A stretch of 64,000 nucleotides of DNA from Deltaproteobacteria bacterium (GCA_021813445.1 JAKAKP010000072.1:1-64000), one strand, 5' to 3'; shown: positions 34,619-41,539, counted from the stretch's first letter. Notes: generated by a model not told the origin, from the sequence alone. Numbers and translations are program-made.

Positions 34619-35374
34619 TTAGCCCAACACGAGGGCCCGCAGGCACTTATAGGACAACTTGAGGAGGGCCAGGTCATCCAAGGTCAGGTAATCCAGGGCC
34701 TTGCCCTTGAGGCCGCAAGCCTTGCGAAAACCGGGCTGATCCAGGAGGGTGCGCAAGGTGTCCTGGTCATAGGCGATGGTGGCGAAGAGGTCTTGCAGGG
34801 GGGCATCGACCCCGGCGGGACCCTGGACTCCTTTTCTTAACATGATTTCCAGCCAATCCTTGCGTCCCTCGGCATACTCTTTAAATCCCTGGTTGGCCAT
34901 CCAGGACTCCAGGGTCCACTCGATATCGGTGGCAAATCCCTGGCAATAATCCAGTTGGCGGCAAAAATAATAGTCCACCACCCCGTTTTCCGTCAGGCGG
35001 CTGCCCATGGTGATGGGGAAGAGACGGCAGGCGGCGGGACGATGGTCATACACCTGGCAGCCGTGGGGGCCGATGAAAGGACAGCCCCCGTCTTTGGCGC
35101 CGTAAGGATCGATGAAGACCAGGGGCAGATTGGACCACTCTTCGATTTCCCGCAGGGTGTAGCGCCGTAGAAACTCCCCGGATTTGAGACCCAGGCACTG
35201 CTTCAGGCGCAAGATGTCATAAGGGCTGAGAATAATGGTCGGGGTGCGGCGGCAGCACTGATTGAAGCAGGACAGATCCTCATGGCAATGAAATTTCACA
35301 CGGCTGGACAAGGAGAGGCCTTCTTGTTCAACCTCATGATAAACTGAGACTTTTTTTGGGCTGTTGGGAGCCAT
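34619..35374 (-). CDS. YkgJ-family cysteine cluster protein
   Basis: 251 residues. The family Cys pattern is clear: 'FHCHEDLSCFNQCCRR' near residue 30 and 'GGCPFIGPHGCQVYDHRPAACRLFP' near residue 105, together a CxxxC..CC..C....C..C set that binds a metal or Fe-S cluster. The remainder is helical with no membrane segments. The biochemical role of the family is unsettled, with links to metal handling or modification of flagellar and other proteins. Stand-alone gene; ATG preceded by AAAGGAGGC. Confidence 0.85.
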   Translation of the reverse strand: MAPNSPKKVSVYHEVEQEGLSLSSRVKFHCHEDLSCFNQCCRRTPTIILSPYDILRLKQCLGLKSGEFLRRYTLREIEEWSNLPLVFIDPYGAKDGGCPFIGPHGCQVYDHRPAACRLFPITMGSRLTENGVVDYYFCRQLDYCQGFATDIEWTLESWMANQGFKEYAEGRKDWLEIMLRKGVQGPAGVDAPLQDLFATIAYDQDTLRTLLDQPGFRKACGLKGKALDYLTLDDLALLKLSYKCLRALVLG

Positions 35375-35678
35375 GGCTGCCGGCGCCTCCTTTCAGGCGG
35401 TAATCGGAGACCCGCGCCCCTATGCTATTAATATCGGCACGGCTGGAAGGATTTTAAAGTCCCGGGGGAAAAAACTTGACGCTTGGTTATATGAAATAAA
35501 AATTAGTTTGCAAATACTATATTCGGTTGCCTCCTGGGGGCATAACCGGGAAACCGGGCAAAACCGGCCGGTCCTGCCGGGAAAACAGGGACGAAACCTG
35601 CATCTAGCCACTGTTTCTTTGCAGGTAAGCGGCGTTGGAATAAGGGAGCCCGGCTGCTTTTTTCTCCCAAAGAAAAAC

Positions 35679-35707
35679 CCCTTGCCTGAGCAAGGGGTTT
35701 TTTTTCA
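35679..35707. terminator. Bidirectional terminator
   Basis: AAAAACCCCTTG / CAAGGGGTTTTTTTT, with T-runs on both strands. It ends the minus-strand binding-protein gene. The 300 nt from 35375 to 35678 show no gene, only GC-rich CCGGG hairpin sequence. Confidence 0.85.
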
Positions 35708-35725
35708 TGGCCCCAAAGCCTCCGG

Positions 35726-36517
35726 TTACTTGGAGGGCTCCACCCACTTCCGCTCAATCTTCTGCCATTCCTGGGGGGATACCTGGGATATGCCCTTATT
35801 TAGAATCTCTAGAAGCTGGAGGTTACCCTTTTTTACCGGCAGGGTCATCCAGCCTTGGGCCACAGGATCGGGAACCTTCCGGATCTTGCCTGCCAGGCCC
35901 TTGACCTTGATATAGTAGGCCACCACCGGGTCGTCCAGGATGATGGCCTTGACTTGCCCGTTGGCCAGGGCCATCACCGTTTCCAGGTAGCCGGGGAAGA
36001 CCTTCATCTCCCGCTTGGCCTGTTTCGCCACCTCCTGGCTGGAATCCCCCTCCACCACCCCCACCGGCACTGACGGCAGGCTCTGGAGCGAGGAAATATT
36101 GTTTAGCCCGGGGGCAACAAAAAGATTGGTGTTGAGGGTATAGAAACTCTTAGTAAAATCGAAGCTTTTCTGGCGCTCCATTAAGGGGAAGATGCCAGCC
36201 AGGGAGTCGAAGTCGCCGCTTTCCAGCCCTTTGAGCTGCTTATCAAAAGAGGTCGGGCAAAATTTTACCTTGAGGTTTAATTTTTGGGCCAACAGATTCC
36301 AGTAGTCAATGGACATCCCCACCGGCTGCTTGGCCTCGTCCAGAAAGCCAAAAGGCGGATAGTCCGGGAAAGCGCCGATCTTCAGGACGCCTTTCTGCTC
36401 CACCCGGGCCCGTTCCGCCGGGGTCAACGGGTCCTTGGCCTCTTGGCTGCAGGCGGTTAACCCCACAAGGCAGAACAGAGAGAGGAGACTTAAGACCCAG
36501 AAAAAGTTTTTCCGCAT
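35726..36517 (-). CDS. Amino-acid-type ABC transporter substrate-binding lipoprotein (family 3)
   Basis: 263 residues from the preferred ATG at 36517 (the track start at 36535 adds six residues without better RBS support). A lipoprotein signal ends in the lipobox LTAC ('LFCLVGLTACSQ'). A family-3 periplasmic binding fold follows: 'GVLKIGAFPDYPPFGFLDEAKQPVGMSIDYWNLLAQKL' and 'FDFTKSFYTLNTNLFVAP'. No permease or ATPase gene is adjacent, so it either uses a distant transporter or serves as an orphan sensor or scavenger. The ligand is probably a polar amino acid or similar. Confidence 0.88.
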   Translation of the reverse strand: MRKNFFWVLSLLSLFCLVGLTACSQEAKDPLTPAERARVEQKGVLKIGAFPDYPPFGFLDEAKQPVGMSIDYWNLLAQKLNLKVKFCPTSFDKQLKGLESGDFDSLAGIFPLMERQKSFDFTKSFYTLNTNLFVAPGLNNISSLQSLPSVPVGVVEGDSSQEVAKQAKREMKVFPGYLETVMALANGQVKAIILDDPVVAYYIKVKGLAGKIRKVPDPVAQGWMTLPVKKGNLQLLEILNKGISQVSPQEWQKIERKWVEPSK

Positions 36518-36691
36518 AAACACCTCCACAGGCAAGCTGATTCTTGTTCCGGGATTACAATCTTTAAAATCAAATTAAAGACGCCTTGAAAGATAATTTC
36601 AGCCTGCCGTTGAGGACGATGTCTGAGCCCAGCACCTGATCCGCCCCGGCCAATCCGGAGGGGACTATAACCCCAAGTTTTGAGATTTAAC

Positions 36692-36722
36692 AGCTTAATA
36701 AAAACCCTTTGAATTATCAAGG
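36692..36722. terminator. Terminator-like inverted repeat
   Basis: AAAAACCCTTTG / CAAGGGGTTTT around AATTAT. A near copy lies at 36926-36957. Confidence 0.5.
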
Positions 36723-36831
36723 GGTTTTATGTCCGTGCCCCCTACCTGGACCCTTTGTGCACTTGTTGCCTGCATCCCTGGGAGAAAATGTTTAAGCTTC
36801 TTCTCTTCATTGGCTCAAGCCGGCAAACCCG

Positions 36832-36894
36832 TCCTATTTCATTGTGGTGGAGTTGCCCCGCAAAGCGCAAGAGGCTCTGCAATTAGCCAAATAA
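36832..36894 (+). pseudogene. 3' remnant of a small-protein gene related to the one at 37280
   Basis: The frame reads SYFIVVELPRKAQEALQLAK then TAA. It matches the C-terminus of the intact protein downstream (SYFVIVPLPPEAQEALQLSE). The 5' part is not recognisable. It is flanked by two near-identical terminator-like hairpins (36692, 36926), which suggests duplication of a whole unit followed by decay. Confidence 0.75.
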
Positions 36895-36925
36895 CCTGGA
36901 GGGTTCCGGCAACGACGCAGCAATA

Positions 36926-36957
36926 AAAAACCCCTTTAATTATCCAGGGGGTTTTTT
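36926..36957. terminator. Terminator-like inverted repeat, second copy
   Basis: AAAAAACCCC / GGGGGTTTTTTATT around TTTAATTATCCA. With the copy at 36692 it brackets the decayed gene remnant. Confidence 0.6.
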
Positions 36958-37098
36958 ATTACTGGCTCCCCTTCCTGGACTCATTTCGCAACGAATTGAT
37001 GATGTCTGGCAAGGAAATATTCCTTCTTTCGAGGATATTCCAAAAGGAAATTTTTGTTGATATAGCATAGGCAGTGGCCGTTGGCAAAGGAGGCAAAA

Positions 37099-37293
37099 GT
37101 GCATAATCTGACTCGCATAACCTTTAACCCCGAGGTCATGGGAGGTAAACCTTGCATTAGGGGAATGAGGGTGACGGTAGAGACCGTCGTGGGCTTAACA
37201 GCCTCCGGTAAAACGATTGACGAAGTGCTTGCCGATTATCCGTACCTGGAGCGAGAGGATATCTTGGAGGCACTGGCCTATGCAGAATCATAG
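37099..37293 (+). CDS. DUF433-family small protein (antitoxin-like)
   Basis: About 64 residues from GTG 37099, which has AAAGGAGG five nt upstream; the track's TTG at 37081 lies in front of that site. The core 'ITFNPEVMGGKPCIRGMRVTVETVVGLTASGKTIDEVLADYPYLEREDILEALAYA' is the DUF433 helix-turn-helix domain. DUF433 proteins are usually encoded next to a PIN/DUF5615 toxin; here the partner is instead the small protein at 37280, which overlaps its end by 14 nt. Confidence 0.88.
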   Translation: MHNLTRITFNPEVMGGKPCIRGMRVTVETVVGLTASGKTIDEVLADYPYLEREDILEALAYAES

Positions 37294-37498
37294 ATTTGCC
37301 CTTTGCATTAAGAATGAAGATTGTGATGACTTGGAGAAACGTAAGATTTACCAGGCGCTTTCCGATGAGGAAGCCGAAAAGGAGGGGTACATCCGGGTAA
37401 TCGATGAATCGGGCGAAGATTACCTTTATCCTCAATCTTATTTCGTTATTGTCCCTTTGCCCCCCGAAGCCCAAGAAGCGCTGCAATTATCAGAATAA
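37280..37498 (+). CDS. Small conserved protein partnered with DUF433 (72 aa)
   Basis: The real start is ATG 37280 (MQNHRFALCIKNEDCDD...); the track's earlier start lies inside the DUF433 gene. The pattern 'LEKRKIYQALSDEEAEKEGYIRVIDESGEDYLYP' is a recurring small protein family often found near DUF433. I know no proven function. The 14-nt overlap with the DUF433 gene suggests co-translation. A decayed copy of its 3' end lies 400 nt upstream. Confidence 0.8.
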   Translation: MQNHRFALCIKNEDCDDLEKRKIYQALSDEEAEKEGYIRVIDESGEDYLYPQSYFVIVPLPPEAQEALQLSE

Positions 37499-37635
37499 CC
37501 TATTCACCCCAACAATCCGGATTGTTTGGTCTTGCCGCACATTTGAACGGTTTTACCGTTCATTTTAAGGCCAGCCATCCTGTCCAGGGTCAAAGGTCAC
37601 GGCGACAATTTTTTTCTTGTCGCATCCCAAAGGGG

Positions 37636-37671
37636 TTGACTTTGGAACATAATATGAGTATTAACTCATAT
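37636..37671 (+). promoter_or_regulatory. Promoter and ArsR-type operator of the selenoprotein/arsenic operon
   Basis: -35 TTGACT (37636-37641), a 17-nt spacer, and -10 TATTAA (37659-37664). The -10 is the centre of a palindrome ATATGAG-TATTAA-CTCATAT (37652-37671), the shape of an ArsR/SmtB-family operator. Repressor binding would block the -10 box directly. It sits 15 nt before the arsR start, consistent with autoregulation. Confidence 0.8.
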
Positions 37672-37685
37672 AAGGGAATACTCAA

Positions 37686-38039
37686 GTGACGATGGATGAA
37701 AAGATTTTGGATTCTCTTGCCCGGCTGTTCAAGCTGCTGAGCGATGCCAACCGGCTAAGGATTATCTTTGCTATCGGCAAAGAGAAAAAATCTGTCTCGG
37801 AGATTATCGAGGCCACTTCCCTCTCCCAAACCCTGGTCTCTTTTCACCTAAGGCCCTTGAGGGAGAGCGGCCTCTTAAATACGGAACGACGGGGACCTTT
37901 TGTCTATTACAGCGTTTCTGATCCAGTGCTGATGGACCTGCTGGTTTCCCTCTGCGGGGTCTCCCCCAAAGAAGAGCTGAAAGAAGAGGCCAACTTTGTC
38001 TGCCCGCCCATGCGCTTCATGCGGAAGTGGATGACCTGA
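37686..38039 (+). CDS. ArsR/SmtB-family transcriptional repressor
   Basis: 117 residues. A winged helix with 'LFKLLSDANRLRIIFAIGKEKKSVSEIIEATSLSQTLVSFHLRPLRESGLLNTERRGPFVYYSV'. The recognition helix is 'SQTLVSFHLRPLRESG'. The usual ELCVCD metal site of ArsR is missing (here 'EKKSVSEII'); the only Cys are near the C-terminus (LCGVS, FVCPP), so any effector site differs. Start GTG 37686 follows AAGGGA; ATG 37692 is possible. First gene of the operon, behind a palindrome that overlaps its -10 box. Confidence 0.88.
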   Translation: MTMDEKILDSLARLFKLLSDANRLRIIFAIGKEKKSVSEIIEATSLSQTLVSFHLRPLRESGLLNTERRGPFVYYSVSDPVLMDLLVSLCGVSPKEELKEEANFVCPPMRFMRKWMT

Positions 38040-38075
38040 GATCGAATCTTATAGGCAGAATTATAGGAAAAGACA

Positions 38076-38783
38076 ATGCAGAATAATTCTTCCAAGCCTG
38101 CAAAACCATCCCTGGTCCGGCCCCTGGTTTTTCTCCTGCTGTTGGTCGGGATCATCTTTATGGTGCGCTATTTTCACCTGGATCAATATTTGGAAAAAGA
38201 GCGCCTGAGGGAGTTGATCGCCGCCTATGGCTTGTGGGGACCCATAATCTATATGCTCATCTGGCTGGCGGCTCCGCCCCTGTTTCTTCCCGGTCTGCCC
38301 ATCGGCTTGGCCGGGGGCGTCCTTTTTGGGCCTTTTTGGGGGGTGGTTTATACCATCTTTGCTGCCACCGCCGGGGCTACCCTGGCCTTTTTGGTGGCCC
38401 GCTACCTGGCCCGTGATTGGGTGGCCGCCAAGCTCTCCGGCACCAGGATGGTTGCCCTGGACGAAAAGGTGGGGCAGCATGGCTGGAAAATCGTGGCCTT
38501 CACCCGTCTTATCCCGGTCTTTCCCTTTAACCTGCTCAATTATGCCTTCGGTCTAACCCGGATTTCCCTATCTGCCTATGTGGTCGCCACTTTCATCTTC
38601 ATGCTTCCCATGACCATCGCCATTATCTACTTCTCGGCGAACCTCCTGGACCTGCTCCAGGGAAAGATCACTTGGGGGGTGGTCTTGGGGATTATTTTGG
38701 TAGTTCTGGTTGGTCTCATACCGATTATTTACAAGAAGCTCAGGGCCAGGAGAGCGCTGTTGAATCTCGATGATTACCAATAA
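38076..38783 (+). CDS. TVP38/TMEM64 (DedA-like) membrane protein
   Basis: 235 residues with about six hydrophobic segments. The family core is present: 'GLPIGLAGGVLFGPFWGVVYTIFAATAGATLAFLVARYLARDW' and 'AFTRLIPVFPFNLLNYAFGLTRISLSAYVVATFIFMLP' (the FxRLxPxxPFxLxNYxxGLT motif). SNARE-associated/DedA family proteins are probable transporters or lipid scramblases; related genes recur in arsenic, mercury and selenium gene clusters. Second gene of the operon. Confidence 0.88.
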   Translation: MQNNSSKPAKPSLVRPLVFLLLLVGIIFMVRYFHLDQYLEKERLRELIAAYGLWGPIIYMLIWLAAPPLFLPGLPIGLAGGVLFGPFWGVVYTIFAATAGATLAFLVARYLARDWVAAKLSGTRMVALDEKVGQHGWKIVAFTRLIPVFPFNLLNYAFGLTRISLSAYVVATFIFMLPMTIAIIYFSANLLDLLQGKITWGVVLGIILVVLVGLIPIIYKKLRARRALLNLDDYQ

Positions 38784-38801
38784 AGTAAGCGGAGGTTTAC
38801 C

Positions 38802-39161
38802 ATGGAAGAGAAAGGTTGCGGCCCGGGCATGGGCATGGAGATGATGAAAAAAATGATGGAGGGGCAAGGCGGCGCCATGCTGCCCATGGTGGAAAGGTGA
38901 ATGCAGATGTGCGAACAGATGACCGGTACGGTCATCGAGGTCGGCAGACTGGCAGGATTCGCCTCCCCGGAATTGCGAGGTTTGTTTGATGAGTGGCTCA
39001 AGGCCTTGGAAAGCGAGATCATTGAATTTCTTAATGAAAAAGGAAGCTGCCTCCCGGCTGACCTGGCTGCCCAACTCAAGCTCTCTGAAGAAAGCGTCCA
39101 CTTCTTGATCGGCAAGCTGGTCAGGGAGGGCAAGCTTAAGATTACCGGGATATCGTTATAG
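38802..39161 (+). CDS. Small Met-rich selenoprotein candidate with in-frame TGA (119 aa, Sec33)
   Basis: One continuous frame: MEEKGCGPGMGMEMMKKMMEGQ... to the TGA at 38898-38900, then MQMCEQMTGTVIEVGRLAGF... to the TAG at 39159. The track lists only the part after the TGA (38901..39161). A GGAGG site lies in front of ATG 38802, none in front of 38901. The TGA gives VERU-MQMC, a UxxxC pair in a Met/Cys-rich metal-binding stretch. GATGACCG / CGGTCATC, a perfect 8-bp stem with loop GTA, starts 17 nt after the TGA, with the loop 25 nt after. The C-terminal half looks like a winged helix ('LAAQLKLSEESVHFLIGKLVREGKLKITG'). A plain nonsense mutation is the alternative. Confidence 0.8.
38918..38936 (+). 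promoter_or_regulatory. SECIS-like hairpin for Sec33 of the small selenoprotein
   Basis: Stem GATGACCG / CGGTCATC, 8 bp perfect, loop GTA (GGTAC if the last pair opens). 25 nt lie between TGA and loop. It fits the general bacterial SECIS pattern: loop 16-37 nt after the UGA with a G in the first two loop positions. Confidence 0.75.
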
Positions 39162-39193
39162 GGGAGACAGTCGCTCTCCCTATGGAGGTTGCT

Positions 39194-39460
39194 ATGGGAC
39201 CGGAATATTCCTGGCCCTGGTGGGGGCCGATGTGGGTCATGCCCACCATCATGCCCATTATCATGCTGATAGTGTTAATTGTGGCGATTTATCTCATCTT
39301 CGGGCGAGGGGGGTTTTGTGCCCCCTGGCATGGACCGAACCGGTATTATGACCGGGAGCGCTCCCCGGAATCGGCCTTGGAAATTCTCAAAAAACGCTAC
39401 GTCAAGGGCGAAATCACTCAGGAAGAATTCGACCGGATGAAAAAAGAAATTCTCAGTTAA
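39194..39460 (+). CDS. SHOCT-domain small membrane protein
   Basis: 88 residues from ATG 39194, which follows GGAGGTTGCT; the track's ATG at 39182 is part of that site. One hydrophobic helix ('PTIMPIIMLIVLIVAIYLIF') is followed by the SHOCT motif at the C-terminus ('SALEILKKRYVKGEITQEEFDRMKKEIL'). SHOCT segments are short oligomerisation tails. It lies between the two selenoprotein genes, 9 nt before the second. Confidence 0.9.
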   Translation: MGPEYSWPWWGPMWVMPTIMPIIMLIVLIVAIYLIFGRGGFCAPWHGPNRYYDRERSPESALEILKKRYVKGEITQEEFDRMKKEILS

Positions 39461-39469
39461 GGTGCGCTC

Positions 39470-41002
39470 ATGGACGCCGAACTGACCCCGCAAGATCAGA
39501 AGCGGATTGAGGAAAGCATCAGAGGAAAGTATGTCAAGGTCGCGGTCAGTCCTGAAGGGCTGTTCCGCTATCCCACTGGACGAGCCGGTCTGGAGGCCCT
39601 TCACTACGACCCTCAGATCATCCAAGACCTGCCGGAGTCCGTGGCCGCCGCCTATTGCGGGGTGGGCAATCCTTTCACGGTGGGGCTGATCCGTCCGGGT
39701 GAAGCCGTCCTAGACATCGGCTGCGGCGCCGGGGTCGATTCCCTCATCGCCACCAGGATGGTGGGGCCGAGGGGCTTGGTAAGGGGGATCGACTTGGTTC
39801 CTGAGATGCTGGACCGGGCCAAGAAGAACGCCGGGTTGGTGGGGGCTGAGAACGTCGAATTTGCGGAAGGCTCGGCGGAAGAGTTGCCCTTCCCTGATGC
39901 CAGCTTCGACGTGGTGATCTCCAACGGGGTCTTTAACCTGGTAGTAGATAAGGTCAAGGCTTTGGAAGAGGTTATGCGGGTCTTGAAACCCGGCGGGCGG
40001 TTCATGCTCGCCGACCAGGTATTGGCCGGTGAATTACCGAAAGAGACCAAGGCCAGAGTAGAGAATTGGGCCAGGTGAGAGGGCGGAGCCATACCGGGAA
40101 AGGTTTTCCTGGAACTCTTAACGCAGGCAGGATTCGAAGATGCGGAATTGGTTACCGAAACCGGGTTCAATAGCTCTCCGGTCACCAAGGGAGTATTGGT
40201 TCGGGCCATCAAGCCCTTAACGGCAACGGTGCGTGGGCGAAAGAAGCCGGCTGCGGCGATGGAGGAAGCGATGGATCACCTGCTGAAACGGGCCTTGGAG
40301 TTGGGGGCCGAGAAAGCCAAAATCATCGACACGGAAACGGTGGTGGTCGGCGAATGGGTGCGGTGGAAGTGTCTCTACGGCTGCCCCCTTTTCGCCAAGG
40401 ACCCGTTTCAGCCGCCAGTCGCTCCGGATGCGGAAAGCACGAAAAAGGTGCTGCGGGAATATACCAAGGCCATCATGCTCAACGGCCCCAACGGGCAGAC
40501 CCTCACCGAAGCGGCGGTTAAATTAGAGGGCGAAGCCTATCACCGGGGCTATTACAAGGCCTTTGCTCTCACGGCCCTGGTGCCGAGCGGCGGTGTTGGT
40601 TGCGCGCCCCAGGGGCCGTGTGCCGATCCTGCTCCCGGAGGCGGCTGACCCACGGGGGAGACCCAGGCTCCGGCGGAGCCTGTAAGGGTAGAGGAGGTCA
40701 AACCGACCGAGCCAAGCCCCGGGGGTGGCTGACCCTCCAAGCAGGCAGAGGCTCCGGGTGAGCCTTTGAAGGTCGAAGAGGTTAAACCGACTCCCAGCCC
40801 TGGCGGCACCTGACCCACTGAAGCGACAGAAGCCCAGGCTGGGCTGCCGACAGGAGCGCTAACCAAACTCAGGATCAGGCCCATGATGGAGGCCTGCGGT
40901 ATCGATGTCTTCAAGACCGCCCGGCACAACGGCTTCGACATCGACACTCGCAAAGAAACCTTTGGCCGTTGGAACTACTTTGCCCTGGTCTTGATAGAAT
41001 GA
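39470..41002 (+). CDS. ArsM-like methyltransferase fused to DUF2284 metal-binding domain; selenoprotein candidate with four in-frame TGA (510 aa)
   Basis: The frame is continuous from ATG 39470 to the TGA stop at 41000 except for TGAs at 40076, 40646, 40730 and 40811 (Sec203, 393, 421, 448). Residues ~1-255 form a SAM methyltransferase ('VLDIGCGAGVDSLIATRMVGPRG') of the arsenite methyltransferase type. Its first TGA falls in 'ENWAR-U-EGGAIPGKVFLELLTQAGF', exactly where ArsM proteins have a conserved Cys (WAxCIxGAxP). Residues ~262-510 are DUF2284: 'WKCLYGCPLF', 'GYYKAFALTALVPSGGVGCAPQGPC' and 'MMEACGIDVFKTARHNGFDI ... NYFALVLIE'. Between the last two blocks lie three repeats ending in PGGU-type motifs. 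Each TGA has its own SECIS-like hairpin. The track splits this into 39470..40078 and 40148..40648 and misses the end. The ArsM Cys in the S-N-C-V-I-N block is Gly here. Confidence 0.87.
40094..40112 (+). promoter_or_regulatory. SECIS-like hairpin for Sec203
   Basis: CCGGGAAA / TTTCCTGG (8 bp, one G-U) with loop GGT, the loop starting 23 nt after the TGA at 40076-40078. Confidence 0.75.
40664..40682 (+). promoter_or_regulatory. SECIS-like hairpin for Sec393
   Basis: CAGGCTCC / GGAGCCTG, perfect 8 bp, loop GGC, 23 nt between the TGA (40646-40648) and the loop. Confidence 0.8.
40747..40767 (+). promoter_or_regulatory. SECIS-like hairpin for Sec421
   Basis: AGAGGCTC / GAGCCTTT (8 bp, one G-U), loop CGGGT, 22 nt between the TGA (40730-40732) and the loop. 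Confidence 0.75.
40831..40845 (+). promoter_or_regulatory. SECIS-like hairpin for Sec448
   Basis: AGCCCA / TGGGCT, perfect 6 bp, loop GGC, 23 nt between the TGA (40811-40813) and the loop. Confidence 0.72.
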
Positions 41003-41054
41003 AGGTAACCGGGGCTACTGCGCCCCAAAAAAACCTCAGAACAAGGAGAAGACC

Positions 41055-41432
41055 ATGAGAAAAGAAACCATAGCGATTCTGGCTATGATCCTGGTCATTG
41101 CCGCGGGAACGGCTATTGCCCAGGAAAAGCCAGCCGCCCCATCTCCAGAGCATCCCATGATGGGGCCGGGAATGATGCCTCCCATGATGATGCCTAAATT
41201 GATGCAGCAGATGCAGCAGACGATGCAGCAGATGCAGCAACTCATGGCTCAGGGCAAAATGACCCCGGAAGCCATGAAGGAGATGCAAGGCATGGTAACC
41301 CAGATGGAAGGAATGATGAACCAGATGCAGGGCATGATGAAGATGTGCCAGACCATGATGCAGCAAATGGGCTCAATGATGGGGACGTCGCCCCAGCCGC
41401 AACAGCAGCCCCAGGAGAAGAAGAAAAAGTAA
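41055..41432 (+). CDS. Exported Met/Gln-rich protein (125 aa)
   Basis: A signal peptide ('IAILAMILVIAAGTAIAQE') precedes a low-complexity domain in which Met and Gln alternate: MMPPMMMPKLMQQMQQTMQQMQQ... and later EGMMNQMQGMMKMCQTMMQQ. The many Met, with one Cys, suggest binding of a soft metal such as Cu(I), Ag(I) or perhaps As/Se species in the periplasm, by analogy with Met-rich copper-resistance proteins. The periodicity suggests a long amphipathic helix. Last gene of the operon, with an AACAAGGAGAAGACC leader. Confidence 0.78.
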   Translation: MRKETIAILAMILVIAAGTAIAQEKPAAPSPEHPMMGPGMMPPMMMPKLMQQMQQTMQQMQQLMAQGKMTPEAMKEMQGMVTQMEGMMNQMQGMMKMCQTMMQQMGSMMGTSPQPQQQPQEKKKK

Positions 41433-41470
41433 ATTGGGATTGCGGCGGCATCCGGCCATGAAGATTTTGG

Positions 41471-41492
41471 GGCAGGGGTCCTAACCCCTGCC
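41471..41492. terminator. Hairpin between the two convergent metal operons
   Basis: GGCAGGGGT / ACCCCTGCC, 9 bp around CCTA. No clear T-tract on the plus strand. Confidence 0.6.
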
Positions 41493-41539
41493 TCTGTACA
41501 TTGCTTCAATGGCTTTTTATTAAAATGATTTCAGATAAT

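Larger units (their letters stand above)
40646..40813 (+). repeat. Tandem Sec-containing repeat within the DUF2284 domain
   Basis: Units of 28 and 27 codons: P-TGETQAPAEPVRVEEVKPTE-PSPGGG-U, then P-SKQAEAPGEPLKVEEVKPT-PSPGGT-U, preceded by ADPAPGGG-U. Each unit carries one TGA and one hairpin, so codon and recoding signal were duplicated together. Confidence 0.85.

Noticed and set aside
36729-36926. 65-residue plus ORF
   Set aside because: Runs in a different frame across the decayed small-gene remnant and has no features of a protein.
38901-39161. Separate 86-residue gene starting after the TGA
   Set aside because: No ribosome binding site, and the frame continues upstream through the TGA to a good start at 38802.
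40148-40648. Stand-alone 166-residue protein in the ORF track
   Set aside because: Its first methionine is inside the conserved end of the methyltransferase; upstream codons back to the TGA at 40076 and on to 39470 are in the same frame and conserved. It is the middle of one long gene.
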